Shown: positions 48,878 through 58,525, counted from the stretch's first letter. The stretch: DNA of 64,000 bases from Winogradskyella endarachnes (GCF_009741275.1 NZ_WOWS01000001.1:558001-622000); one strand, 5' to 3'. The notes: generated by a model not told the origin, from the sequence alone. Program-made: numbers and translations.

Positions 48878-50785
48878 CTATAAAACATTATCTATAATAT
48901 TTTGAACAACTTCAGGATTTAACAACGTGCTTGTATCTCCCAAATTACTTGTATCATTACTCGCAATTTTTCTAAGAATACGACGCATAATTTTTCCACT
49001 TCGTGTTTTTGGTAAGGCATCTGTAAATTGAATTTTATCTAACTTAGCAATTGGCCCTATTTGTTCTGTAATGATTTGATTAATTTCTTTTCTTAGATTA
49101 TCATGATTTCTGTATTCACCTGTTTCTTTTAGACTTACATAACCATATAATGCGTTTCCTTTAACATCGTGTGGGAAACCAACAATTGCACTTTCTGAAA
49201 CTGCTGGATGCTCGTTAATAGCATCTTCTATTGGTGCAGTACCAAGGTTATGACCAGATACAATAATAACATCGTCTACTCTACCTGTAATTCTGTAATA
49301 ACCAACCTCATCTCTTAAAGCGCCATCTCCTGTAAAGTATTTATCCTTGTATGCCGAAAAGTATGTATCCTTATAACGTTGATGATTTCCCCATATGGTT
49401 CTCGCCATACTTGGCCAAGGAAATTTAATACACAAACGTCCATCTACCTGATTTCCTTTAATTTCTTTACCATTTTCATCCATTAAAGCTGGTTGAATAC
49501 CAATAAAAGGTAGTGTTGCATAGGTTGGTTTAGTTGGTGTTGCAAAAGCGATTGGCGTAATCATAATACCGCCTGTTTCTGTTTGCCACCACGTATCTAC
49601 AATTGGTGCTTTTTTCTTGCCTACGTTATCATCATACCAGTGCCACGCTTCCTCGTTTATTGGCTCTCCTACTGTTCCTAATACTTTGATTGAGGATAAA
49701 TCGTGTTTTTCTAAATGGTCAACACCTTCTTTAGCTAATGCTCTAATTGCTGTTGGAGCTGTGTAAAACTGATTTACCTTGTGTTTTTCTACAATTTCCC
49801 AGAAGCGCCCAAAATCTGGATAACTTGGTACACCTTCAAACATTACAGTTGTTGCTCCATTACACAATGGCCCGTAAACAATATAACTGTGACCTGTAAT
49901 CCACCCAATATCTGCTGTACACCAATACACATCTTCTTCTCTATACTGAAATACATTTTTAAACGTATAAGCTGAATACACCATATAACCACCAGTGGTA
50001 TGAACCATTCCTTTAGGTTTACCTGTAGAACCAGATGTATAGAGAATAAACAAAGGATCTTCTGCATTCATTATTTCTGGGTCGCAATCATGATAAGCTT
50101 CATTTAATAAAGGTTGTAACCAATAATCACGGCCATCTTTCATGTTTATTTCTGAATTAATTCTGTTAACAACTAAGACATTATTTACACCATCACATTC
50201 TTCTAAAGCTTCATCTACTATACCTTTTAAGTCTATTGTTTTTGCACCACGATATGAACCATCTGAAGTTATTACCATTTTACAATCACTATCATTAATT
50301 CTTGTTGCTAATGCTGTTGATGAAAAACCAGCAAATACCACAGAATGTATTGCTCCAATTCGTGCACATGCTAATAGAGAAATTGCTAATTCAGGAATCA
50401 TTGGTAAATAAATACAAACGCGATCTCCTTTTTTAACACCCTTTTCTTTTAAAACGTTAGCAAATTGACACATACGCTCGTGTAATTCTCTGTATGTAAT
50501 ATGTTCTGATTCATCTTCTGGATTATTAGGTTCAAAAATAATTGCTGTTTTGTCACCTCTTGTGTACAAATGCCTATCTATACAGTTTTCTGTAATATTA
50601 AGTTTTGCACCTTCAAACCATTTTACTTCTGGTTTTTCAAAATCCCAACTTAGCACATTGTCCCATTTTTTTCGCCACATAAAATGTTCTTCAGCAATTT
50701 CTTCCCAAAAATTTTCAGGATTTCGGACAGACTTACGATAGACTTGATAATATTCTTCTAAGTGTTTTATGTGATAATTACTCAT
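48878..50785 (-). CDS. acs: acetyl-CoA synthetase
   Basis: AMP-forming acetate-CoA ligase, 635 aa. ATP-binding motif YTSGSTGKPKGMVHTTGGY, WWQTETGG, YFTGDGA and the C-terminal PKTRSGKIMRRIL with K598, the lysine that is acetylated to switch the enzyme off in other bacteria. It is the final gene of a minus-strand run that includes the transporter, the kinase/receiver pair and porin; a 197-bp gap and a hairpin separate it from the 69-aa membrane protein, so it probably has its own promoter. Supplies acetyl-CoA for aceB/aceA. Confidence 0.97.
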   Translation of the reverse strand: MSNYHIKHLEEYYQVYRKSVRNPENFWEEIAEEHFMWRKKWDNVLSWDFEKPEVKWFEGAKLNITENCIDRHLYTRGDKTAIIFEPNNPEDESEHITYRELHERMCQFANVLKEKGVKKGDRVCIYLPMIPELAISLLACARIGAIHSVVFAGFSSTALATRINDSDCKMVITSDGSYRGAKTIDLKGIVDEALEECDGVNNVLVVNRINSEINMKDGRDYWLQPLLNEAYHDCDPEIMNAEDPLFILYTSGSTGKPKGMVHTTGGYMVYSAYTFKNVFQYREEDVYWCTADIGWITGHSYIVYGPLCNGATTVMFEGVPSYPDFGRFWEIVEKHKVNQFYTAPTAIRALAKEGVDHLEKHDLSSIKVLGTVGEPINEEAWHWYDDNVGKKKAPIVDTWWQTETGGIMITPIAFATPTKPTYATLPFIGIQPALMDENGKEIKGNQVDGRLCIKFPWPSMARTIWGNHQRYKDTYFSAYKDKYFTGDGALRDEVGYYRITGRVDDVIIVSGHNLGTAPIEDAINEHPAVSESAIVGFPHDVKGNALYGYVSLKETGEYRNHDNLRKEINQIITEQIGPIAKLDKIQFTDALPKTRSGKIMRRILRKIASNDTSNLGDTSTLLNPEVVQNIIDNVL

Positions 50786-50982
50786 AATGTTGTTGTTTAT
50801 TTTTATTAGTTATTCATCAAATTAGTTGATTGTAGATAGTTTTATTTATTAATATTTAGTAATTTTTTTTAGTACTTAATTATGTATTAAAGCATTCTTA
50901 TAATGTCTGGTTATTACATATACCAGGCAGAATCTGCAATTCATTTAATATAAAAAAAAAGATGCTGAATGGCTTTACTTTT

Positions 50983-51192
50983 TTAAGATTTAAGTAAGCC
51001 AAACCAATTAGGATTAAGCACTTTAAGTTTTACCAACGCCCAAATTATCACTACAAAGCAAACTCCCATAACTATAGAAAGCATTGGGCTAACATCTGCC
51101 GTATTTTCAAATTTAAACCTTAGGTATAAAGTAGCAATAACATAGATACTAATAATAATATCTGATGCTAAAGGATTTATTTGAAATTTCAT
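50983..51192 (-). CDS. small membrane protein, two helices
   Basis: 69 aa. Two hydrophobic segments (about 10-26 and 38-58), short polar ends KSNPNW-type tail (here KVLNPNWFGLLKS). No known family recognised. It lies between the receiver gene (73 nt) and acs (197 nt) on the same strand, so it probably belongs to the acetate-sensing transcript. No function proposed. Confidence 0.65.
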   Translation of the reverse strand: MKFQINPLASDIIISIYVIATLYLRFKFENTADVSPMLSIVMGVCFVVIIWALVKLKVLNPNWFGLLKS

Positions 51193-51265
51193 GTCATTAA
51201 ACTTTTAATTAAACTTGTTTGTTTGCATACAAAACCAATTTATTAAAAGTCTTAGTTGACTATAT

Positions 51266-51631
51266 CTATTCTGTAAGTTCCAAAATTTCTGAAACTATTT
51301 TTTTTACTGAAAAAGGTTTTGTTAAATACTTATCTGCTCCGAGTTTTAAACCCTTTTCAATATCTGAAGCTTTATTTTTAGCTGTTAAAAAAACAACTTT
51401 AGTATGTTTTAAATTCTCTGTGTTTTTAATATGTTTTAAAGTTTGATAACCATCTACATTTGGCATCATAATATCTAATAAAACTACACTTGGTGTTTGA
51501 TGTTTTAATATCTCTAAAGCCTCACTTCCATCTCTTGCAATGAATACTTCAAAATTTTGTTTTTTGAAAGTATATTCTAATGACATTACAATATTTGGTT
51601 CGTCATCTACAATTAAAATTTTCTTCTTCAT
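51266..51631 (-). CDS. response regulator, receiver domain only
   Basis: 121-aa CheY-like receiver: acidic pair VDDEPN (D9, D10), phospho-acceptor D53 in VLLDIMMPNVDGY, T83 in FLTAK and K105 in TKPF. It ends after the last helix (EILELTE) and no HTH or output domain follows in any frame up to the next gene. It sits 16 nt after the transporter-kinase gene, so this is its cognate partner, but the DNA-binding step is missing, unlike CbrB (NtrC-like) or CrbR (LuxR-like). Confidence 0.92.
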   Translation of the reverse strand: MKKKILIVDDEPNIVMSLEYTFKKQNFEVFIARDGSEALEILKHQTPSVVLLDIMMPNVDGYQTLKHIKNTENLKHTKVVFLTAKNKASDIEKGLKLGADKYLTKPFSVKKIVSEILELTE

Positions 51632-51647
51632 ACTTTATGAGAACAAT

Positions 51648-54338
51648 TTACTTAAATGGTATCGTAAAAACAAGTGAGGCACCAATTTTAACGTCTTTTT
51701 TTGCCCAAATTTTACCGTTATGTTTTTCTACTATTTGCTTGGTAATAGCTAAACCCAATCCACTTCCTTGTGGTTTTCTAGTGTTTTGGTCTTTAGACTG
51801 GTAAAATTTATCAAAAATATAATCATAATCTTCTTCAGGAATCCCTTTACCATTGTCCGTTACAGATATTTCAACTGTTTCATTTCCTAATTTATAATCT
51901 ACTATAATTTTTCCAGATTTAGGGCTACAAAACTTGATAGCATTTGAGAGTAAATTAGTTAAAACTTGAAGTATGCGGTCTTCATCATAATTGGTGCTAA
52001 AACTATGTGTGTTATTATTTGTTATGGTGACCTCTTTTCTAGCGGCTATTTGAGAAATACTAGAAATTGCTTTTACAATTGTTTCTTGAATATCTTTGTA
52101 TTGTATATCTAAATGTAAACGACCTGTTTCTAATTTTTCAAAATCTAAAATATTATTAATTAAGCGTCCTAAACGGTCTGAATCTTGAAGGATATTTTTT
52201 AAAAATTGTGTCTTAGTTTCCTTAGGCATATCATCGTTGTCATCCATCAATAATTCTGTAGCTGCTCGGATACCAGTAATTGGTGTTTTAAGCTCGTGGG
52301 CAACGGTATCTAAAAACTCATCCTTTTGTCGGTCTTTGCTAATTAATTCTTTATTAGCATCCTTTAATTTTGAAGATAATTGAGACAATTCATTAGATTT
52401 TTCGAGCAAAACTTTATTACTCACTATATTTTCTTTGGATTCTTCTAAAATCTTTAGCACTTCAACCAAACTAATTTGCTCTTCCTTTACAACGCTGGCT
52501 ATTAAAATTTTTGCAGAAGCAGAACCTATACTTCCTGTTAAGAGTTTTTCGGAAAAATTAATTAATCGCGCATCAGCTAATTGTGTGTCTTTGGGTAATT
52601 TGTATTTAGTAAAGAAAATATTTAATGCTCTAGTTGCTCTTTTCTCACCTAAAAATCTAATGAGTACATTTTTAATATCAGAAACATAAGCTTCCCCTTT
52701 CCATACTAATGCACTATCTTGAAGCGTTGTAAAATTCTTACTATCTACAAACATTTCTGCATAATTTCGTTCTCTATAATTTCCCTTTGATGTTAATGAA
52801 AACGTTAAATAACACAAAAGATTAAAAGTCATACTCCAGAAAAATGCATGTGCAGGAGGACTCAAAAAATCAATACCAAATAAAGCATAGGGTTTTAAAT
52901 TAGAAATACCCATTAAACCATATTGTGTAAAATCATCGGTACCTGTATATGCTGCAATAGTAAATGGAAGTACCAATGTGTAAACCGAAACAAAAAAACC
53001 TACTATAATGCCAATTATTGCTGCCTTTGCTGAACCTCTATTCCAATACAAACCGACAAAAAAAGAAGGCGCGAGTTGTGCTATAATAACAAAAGAAATT
53101 AAGCCTATAGAATATAGAGACAGTTCTTTTGAAAAAGACACATAAAAGAAATAGGCTGTAATTATGATTATAAAAATAGAAATACGTCTAATATTCTTAA
53201 TATACTTAGAGTTACGCTCTGGTTGATTTTTTATAAACTTATCTAAAAAACCATAAGGTATTATTAGATTATTACTCACCATAGTAGACAAAGCTAAAGT
53301 TGAGACAACCACCATTGATATAACTGCTGAAAATCCACCTAAAAAAACAAGAGTAGCTAAAAACAAATTGCCATTTTTTAAAGGTAGTAACAAGGTAAAA
53401 TATTCTGCATTAATAGAGCTACCAAAAGTTAATTTCCCTGCCCAAGCTATAAATACAACAAAAATATTGAACAACAATAAATACAAAGGAAACAACCAAA
53501 TTGCCTTTTTTAAATGCTTCTCTCTATTATTTTCTAAAACCGAAACTTGGAATTGCCTTGGCAATAAAAATATGGCCATTGCTGACAAAGCTATCATAAA
53601 AGACCAATTAAAGCCGTCTTCTAATTCTCCTATCCTTATGAGTGAACTAAAATTTTCTGCTGAAGCTATTTTATTGTAAATATCGGTAGTACCATCGAAT
53701 AAGTAAAAGCTAATATATATGCCAATAACGAGAAAGAATACCAATTTTAAAATAGACTCAAAAGCTACAGTTGCTATTATTCCTTTATGTTTTTCTGAAG
53801 CATCTGCATTCTGAGTTCCAAAAAATGCTGCAAAAATAGCTAATATTAAAGCCACATAAAAAGTAGAATCATCAAAGACAGTGGTAGAAATATAGCTGGT
53901 CTCATCAGACATAATTTCAAAAGTTTCAGAAACAGCTTTTAGCTGTAAGGAAATGTATGGCAAGGTTCCAAAAAGACAAACAATAGTCACTAAAGCACCT
54001 AACAACCTACTATTTCCGTATCGTAAGGAGATAAAATCTGCGATAGAAGAAATTTTATGCTGTTTAGAAATTCTTATTATTTTTCTTAAAACCACAATCC
54101 AAAGTGGTGCAACAATTACAGGCCCTAAGTAAATTGGCAAAAAATCTATACCAGAATTAGCCGCAATACCCACACTGCCATAATACGTCCAAGCAGAACA
54201 ATAAACAGCTAATGATAGTGTATACACATAAGGATTATTAACCCACTTACTTTGCTTCTTTTTTTCAGCTATGAAAGCTATGTAAAATAACACAGCCAAA
54301 TAAACAATAATAACAAGAACTAATGCGTAGTTATTCAT
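51648..54338 (-). CDS. SSS-transporter-fused sensor histidine kinase (CbrA/CrbS-like)
   Basis: 896 aa. Residues 1-~480: a 12-13-helix sodium:solute symporter-like domain; a linker with a coiled coil (KILEESKENIVSNKVLLEK); then DHp with HELKTPITGIRAATELL (His near residue 680), N box NLLSNAIKFC, G1 DNGKGIPEEDYDYIFDKFY and G2 GSGLGLAITKQIVEKHNGK. CrbS in Vibrio and CbrA in Pseudomonas share this plan and control acs or carbon use. It overlaps the upstream 64-aa gene by 8 nt and is 16 nt before the receiver gene: one operon. Confidence 0.93.
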   Translation of the reverse strand: MNNYALVLVIIVYLAVLFYIAFIAEKKKQSKWVNNPYVYTLSLAVYCSAWTYYGSVGIAANSGIDFLPIYLGPVIVAPLWIVVLRKIIRISKQHKISSIADFISLRYGNSRLLGALVTIVCLFGTLPYISLQLKAVSETFEIMSDETSYISTTVFDDSTFYVALILAIFAAFFGTQNADASEKHKGIIATVAFESILKLVFFLVIGIYISFYLFDGTTDIYNKIASAENFSSLIRIGELEDGFNWSFMIALSAMAIFLLPRQFQVSVLENNREKHLKKAIWLFPLYLLLFNIFVVFIAWAGKLTFGSSINAEYFTLLLPLKNGNLFLATLVFLGGFSAVISMVVVSTLALSTMVSNNLIIPYGFLDKFIKNQPERNSKYIKNIRRISIFIIIITAYFFYVSFSKELSLYSIGLISFVIIAQLAPSFFVGLYWNRGSAKAAIIGIIVGFFVSVYTLVLPFTIAAYTGTDDFTQYGLMGISNLKPYALFGIDFLSPPAHAFFWSMTFNLLCYLTFSLTSKGNYRERNYAEMFVDSKNFTTLQDSALVWKGEAYVSDIKNVLIRFLGEKRATRALNIFFTKYKLPKDTQLADARLINFSEKLLTGSIGSASAKILIASVVKEEQISLVEVLKILEESKENIVSNKVLLEKSNELSQLSSKLKDANKELISKDRQKDEFLDTVAHELKTPITGIRAATELLMDDNDDMPKETKTQFLKNILQDSDRLGRLINNILDFEKLETGRLHLDIQYKDIQETIVKAISSISQIAARKEVTITNNNTHSFSTNYDEDRILQVLTNLLSNAIKFCSPKSGKIIVDYKLGNETVEISVTDNGKGIPEEDYDYIFDKFYQSKDQNTRKPQGSGLGLAITKQIVEKHNGKIWAKKDVKIGASLVFTIPFK

Positions 54339-54525
54339 AGTGTCGTTTTAATACTACATATGAAACAACTACCGATACTAACCAAAGCGAAAATATTGAA
54401 AAATAAAACACAGGAACACCAAAAATGACATCTTCATTATTAAAAATTAATACTAATGGAATATTAAAAATTAACAGTAGCGCAATTGATAAAACTACCA
54501 ATTTTTGTTCGTGCCTTTTTTTCAT
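54331..54525 (-). CDS. small two-helix membrane protein, CbrX-like
   Basis: 64 aa: basic start MKKRHEQK, helix 1 (about 9-27, VVLSIALLLIFNIPLVLIF), helix 2 (about 34-56, FGVPVFYFSIFSLWLVSVVVSYVV), end LKRHYE. Its stop overlaps the start of the kinase gene by 8 nt, so translation is coupled. Pseudomonas has a comparable small ORF (cbrX) overlapping cbrA; whether they are homologous needs a profile search. Possible roles are a kinase subunit or a coupling ORF. Confidence 0.7.
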   Translation of the reverse strand: MKKRHEQKLVVLSIALLLIFNIPLVLIFNNEDVIFGVPVFYFSIFSLWLVSVVVSYVVLKRHYE

Positions 54526-54606
54526 ATACTGTATATACTAAATAAGATTTAACTCTTCTTTAAAATCACTAAATCTATAAATTTGCAATTATTCTACTAA
54601 TATAAG

Positions 54607-54656
54607 AAATCAGCACTACATGAGTAATGCTGATTTTTAACTCACAATATTGAGTT
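54607..54656 (-). terminator. double hairpin after the symporter gene (possible terminator or processing site)
   Basis: AAATCAGCA/TGCTGATTT (54607-54636) and AACTCA/TGAGTT (54639-54656). On the minus strand the second hairpin comes first, followed by the longer one; the T tail is weak. It may reduce read-through from the transporter into the kinase genes. Confidence 0.4.
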
Positions 54657-54682
54657 AGAATCATAATAAGACGAACTCTAAT

Positions 54683-56449
54683 TTAATGAGTTGAAGCTTC
54701 ACCTGCTCCAGATGGTATTCTTATACTTTCCACCATATCTTGAACATTTTGAGGAGGTGCTGATGTTAATCTAGACACTACTACCGAAATTACAATGTTA
54801 ACGCACATTGCAATGGTACCAAATCCTTCTGGAGAGGTGCCAAACCACCAATCTTCACTGGTACCACCTCCAAACATGTTTAGTTTAAACTTCATCATGT
54901 AGAATAACATTAAAACAATACCTACAACCATACCTGAGATTGCTCCTTGACTGTTCATTCGCTTATCAAAAATTCCTAAAATAATAGCAGGAAAGAATGA
55001 GGCGGCAGCGAGACCAAATGCCAAGGCGACGACTGCGGCGACAAATCCTGGTGGATTAATACCAAAGTATCCTGCGATTAAAATTGCTACAAAAATTGAA
55101 ATTCTTGCTGCTGTTAATTCGCCTTTATCAGAAATGTCTGGCTTTAATTGTTTCTTAATTAAATCGTGAGAAATTGATGTAGAAATTACTAAAAGTAATC
55201 CTGCTGCTGTTGATAAAGCTGCTGCTAAACCACCTGCTGCTACAAGAGCAATCACCCAATTTGGAAGATTTGCAATTTCTGGATTAGCTAATACCATAAT
55301 ATCTCTATCAACATATAGTTCATTCTTTGCTTCACTTGCATTAGAAATCATTCGTTCACCATTTAAACCTCTAGCATCTGTATAAATAGGCTTTTTGCCG
55401 TCTAAAGCATTCCCTTTAACATATTGAATTTTTCCGTCGCCATTTTTATCAGACCAAGCAATTAACCCAGTATTCTCCCAATTTTTAAACCAAACCGGAA
55501 TATCAGAATATTGTTGATTGCTGACTGTTTCAATTAAATTAGTTCTAGAAAATACTGCGATTGCAGGTGCTGTGGTATATAAAATTGCAATTAAAAATAA
55601 AGCATAACCTGCAGATTTACGGGCATCTTTCACTTTAGGCACTGTAAAGAAACGCACAATTACGTGAGGTAATCCTGCTGTACCTGTCATTAATGCTAAA
55701 GTAATGGCGAATACATCCCAAGTAGATTTTGTTCCACTTGTATATTCATTAAAGCCTAATTCTGTATGAAGTTTATCTAATTTATCTAAGAGAAATTCAC
55801 CACCTTCAACAGTTCCTCCCATGCCTATTTGCGGAATAATATTTCCTGTCATTTGCATAGAAATGAAAAATGCAGGCACCATAAATGCAAAGATTAAAAC
55901 ACAGTATTGTGCCACTTGCGTATAGGTGATACCTTTCATACCTCCTAATAATGCAAAGGTTAAAACTACTGTCATTCCTATAATAACACCTATATTAATA
56001 TCTACTTGTAAGAATTGAGAAAACACAATCCCAACACCACGCATTTGACCTGCAACATAGGTAAATGAAACAATTAAAGCACAAATTACAGCTACTGTTC
56101 TTGCCGTGTTTGAGTAATATCTATCTCCAATAAAATCTGGTACTGTAAATTTCCCAAACTTCCGTAAATATGGCGCAAGTAATAATGCTAAAAGCACATA
56201 GCCACCTGTCCAACCCATTAAATAAACAGAGCCATCATAACCTGCAAAGGAAATAATACCTGCCATACTAATAAAGGAAGCCGCACTCATCCAATCGGCA
56301 GCAGTTGCCATACCATTTGCTAATGGAGAAACGCCTCCACCTGCAACATAAAATTCTTTAGTTGAGCCTGCTCTGGCCCAAATTGCTATTCCGAAATATA
56401 GGGCAAATGTAACCCCAACTAATATCCAAGTCCACGTTTGTACGCTCAT
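54683..56449 (-). CDS. sodium:solute (acetate-type) symporter, VC_2705 subfamily
   Basis: 588 aa, about 13 membrane helices, SSS family. N-terminal WTWILVGVTFALYFGIAIWARAGSTKEFYVAGGGVSP is typical of acetate permease-like members. A periplasmic loop near residue 325 has DKNGDGKIQY, an EF-hand-like D-x-N-x-D-G segment. The small DUF4212 subunit gene is 29 nt upstream, the arrangement known for the VC_2705 subfamily. Uptake of acetate or another short carboxylate is inferred from acs and the glyoxylate-shunt genes nearby. Confidence 0.9.
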   Translation of the reverse strand: MSVQTWTWILVGVTFALYFGIAIWARAGSTKEFYVAGGGVSPLANGMATAADWMSAASFISMAGIISFAGYDGSVYLMGWTGGYVLLALLLAPYLRKFGKFTVPDFIGDRYYSNTARTVAVICALIVSFTYVAGQMRGVGIVFSQFLQVDINIGVIIGMTVVLTFALLGGMKGITYTQVAQYCVLIFAFMVPAFFISMQMTGNIIPQIGMGGTVEGGEFLLDKLDKLHTELGFNEYTSGTKSTWDVFAITLALMTGTAGLPHVIVRFFTVPKVKDARKSAGYALFLIAILYTTAPAIAVFSRTNLIETVSNQQYSDIPVWFKNWENTGLIAWSDKNGDGKIQYVKGNALDGKKPIYTDARGLNGERMISNASEAKNELYVDRDIMVLANPEIANLPNWVIALVAAGGLAAALSTAAGLLLVISTSISHDLIKKQLKPDISDKGELTAARISIFVAILIAGYFGINPPGFVAAVVALAFGLAAASFFPAIILGIFDKRMNSQGAISGMVVGIVLMLFYMMKFKLNMFGGGTSEDWWFGTSPEGFGTIAMCVNIVISVVVSRLTSAPPQNVQDMVESIRIPSGAGEASTH

Positions 56450-56478
56450 AATCTTTTTGTTTTTAAGTTAGTTAAGGA

Positions 56479-56739
56479 TTACTCGTCGTAACCATATTTT
56501 TTATCTAGTCTGTTCATAATTCTTACATAAACGAATATTAGAATTACGAATACATATATGGATCCTTGTTGTGCAAACCAAAATCCTAGTTTAAAGCCTC
56601 CTAGTTTAAATTCATTTAATGCTTCTTTAAATAATATGCCACACCCAAAGGATACTACAAACCATATAGTTAATAGAATAACCAAATACTTTAAATTTTC
56701 TTTCCAGTACGCCGTTGCGTTTTGTTGTTTTTCACTCAT
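56479..56739 (-). CDS. DUF4212 small subunit of the symporter
   Basis: 86 aa. Two helices (about 14-34, LKYLVILLTIWFVVSFGCGILF, and 50-70) with YWKENLKYLV at the start; ends RIMNRLDKKYGYDE. Typical DUF4212, always coded directly upstream of an SSS symporter as here (29 nt). 12 nt behind the porin gene, so porin, DUF4212 and symporter form one transcript. Confidence 0.93.
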   Translation of the reverse strand: MSEKQQNATAYWKENLKYLVILLTIWFVVSFGCGILFKEALNEFKLGGFKLGFWFAQQGSIYVFVILIFVYVRIMNRLDKKYGYDE

Positions 56740-56751
56740 CGTTATTCGTTT

Positions 56752-57999
56752 TTATAGATAAATCATAGCCTGAAGCGAAATAGTATTTGCATCTAAAGCA
56801 CCAAACTGTTGATTTTTATATTCTAAAGTTAATTTTGAATTATGTCCACTCATATAAGCATTTACACCTACACCTAAAGTAGTTCTATCATCACTTACAG
56901 CATCATAACTATGAGTTCCATAACTGATGTATGGTTGATATCTTGTTTTGGCAGCATCACCTTTTAAAACATAACCAACATGACCGTAAATCATGCTTCC
57001 TGTACCGTAAGCACTGTAGAGATAGTTCTTACCGTAATCGTTATTTTGAAATACTGCGTATGCTGTAAGCGCACTTCCATTCTCTCCAATTGGAGCATCA
57101 TAAAAAGCATCGACTGCAAAAATTGAGACATCTTCGCCCTCTAAATTGGGTGACAAAGCAGTACCTGTATCTATAACGGAACCTTTTGGATGCAGAAAGA
57201 AACCTGCACCAATATTAAAGACTTTTTTTCCTCCAAGATAAGAACCTACTTTATATGGTAAAAAGTTTGACTCTTGATCAAGGAAATGATAATCGAAATA
57301 ACCTGCATAAGTTTTACCTGCATCTTTAGAACCTAGGTTTAAACGTCCATTATACACAGCATCTCCTCCTGCTGTTGCTGTTCTAGAATCTAATGTAGAA
57401 GAAGCAGCATCATTAATTGCCACGCGATATTGTAGCTTATCAAATTTTCCTTTTAAAAATACACCTAAATGACGAGCAAACTGATCAGACAAACCTATTG
57501 TTGCCCATGATTGTCGATTATTATCTAAGGTCATCATGTTTAAAGTACTCTGATTATTTAATCTAGAGATACCATTAAAATAATGAAGCCCTCCACCAAT
57601 AGTGTGGTCTTTACCTAAATTATATTGCGCCCAAACATCATGAAAAAAAAGTTGCGACCCTTCTCCTGTACCTGTAGGACTTAACGTAGTACTTGTTAAA
57701 CTATTTAATCCAAAATGTGTTAAGATTAAAAAGTCTTTGTTGATTTGCGCAAACATTAAAACTCTTGCACGACGTAAATTGAAACTTAATTTACTGTTTT
57801 CATTTCCGTTTGAATCGAAAGAATCATCTGTATTATAATTGGCTTGTACTTGTGCCCAAGAAATAAGCCGAAGATATTTAGAGCCATCTTCGTTAAATTT
57901 AAACTTAAGACCACCAGAGTAATCTGGTGAGCCTTGAGCCTTCAATAATTGAAAGGATACTAAAAGAAGTCCAATCAATATAAAGTGTTGTTTTCTCAT
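56752..57999 (-). CDS. outer-membrane porin, OprO/OprP-like
   Basis: 415 aa. Signal peptide KQHFILIGLLLVSFQLLKAQ, then alternating strands typical of 16-strand porins (KLSFNLRRARVLMFAQINKDF is the OprP-family mark, GLHYFNGISRL). C-terminal strand ends LQAMIYL. First gene of the porin-DUF4212-symporter operon: it would let the substrate cross the outer membrane. Despite the OprP resemblance, phosphate transport is not implied; the linkage favours an organic acid. Confidence 0.87.
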   Translation of the reverse strand: MRKQHFILIGLLLVSFQLLKAQGSPDYSGGLKFKFNEDGSKYLRLISWAQVQANYNTDDSFDSNGNENSKLSFNLRRARVLMFAQINKDFLILTHFGLNSLTSTTLSPTGTGEGSQLFFHDVWAQYNLGKDHTIGGGLHYFNGISRLNNQSTLNMMTLDNNRQSWATIGLSDQFARHLGVFLKGKFDKLQYRVAINDAASSTLDSRTATAGGDAVYNGRLNLGSKDAGKTYAGYFDYHFLDQESNFLPYKVGSYLGGKKVFNIGAGFFLHPKGSVIDTGTALSPNLEGEDVSIFAVDAFYDAPIGENGSALTAYAVFQNNDYGKNYLYSAYGTGSMIYGHVGYVLKGDAAKTRYQPYISYGTHSYDAVSDDRTTLGVGVNAYMSGHNSKLTLEYKNQQFGALDANTISLQAMIYL

Positions 58000-58105
58000 T
58001 GTTTAAAAATTTAGTTAGTTATAAATTGGTTTTGTATGCACCACTAAATTCTATAAAACAATCAGTTAAAATAAACTTAATATATTTTATTGTTAATTTA
58101 CTATA

Positions 58106-58525
58106 CTAATCTTTAAAACGCTCCCATTTAATTAACATAAACTTATCGCCCAACTCAGTAACAATAACGCCTGCTCCCTTAATATTATTTGCTTCGCTAA
58201 AATACAATCCAAGCTCTGTTGCGTTGAGTATTTTGTAGGTTGGATGATAGTTTGAATTATAAGGCCTTTTAATATTATACTTTTTCACCCAATTCATAAT
58301 ACTAACATGAGAAACTCCTAGAATACGTTCAATCTCTCGATAGGTTAATCCTTCTAAATACAGCTGAAGTGATTTATTAACATAGTAATCATCTATTTGC
58401 TTTCCTATTTTATTCACAGAAAAAAAATAATTACACTTTTTACACTTATAGCGCTGTCTACCATTAACTACACCACTCTTAATGTAGTGGTCAGACCCGC
58501 AATTTGGACAACAATCAATATTCAT
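58106..58525 (-). CDS. IS1-InsA-like zinc-ribbon/HTH protein, probably domesticated
   Basis: 139 aa. N-terminal zinc ribbon (CPNCGSDHYIKSGVVNGRQR, YKCKKCNYFF; two CxxC pairs), then a resolvase-type HTH (LYLEGLTYREIERILGVSHVSIMNWVKKY), as in the IS1 InsA/InsB N-terminus. A further 50-residue C-terminal part (LNATELGLYFSEANNIKGAGVIVTELGDKFMLIKW) is not that of IS1. No DDE domain, no second reading frame and no terminal inverted repeats were found, so not a mobile element. It lies upstream of the porin operon and may be its regulator. Confidence 0.8.
   Translation of the reverse strand: MNIDCCPNCGSDHYIKSGVVNGRQRYKCKKCNYFFSVNKIGKQIDDYYVNKSLQLYLEGLTYREIERILGVSHVSIMNWVKKYNIKRPYNSNYHPTYKILNATELGLYFSEANNIKGAGVIVTELGDKFMLIKWERFKD

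Noticed and set aside
58106-58525. IS1-type insertion sequence
   Set aside because: Only an InsA-like N-terminal part; no DDE transposase, no terminal inverted repeats, no target duplication visible.
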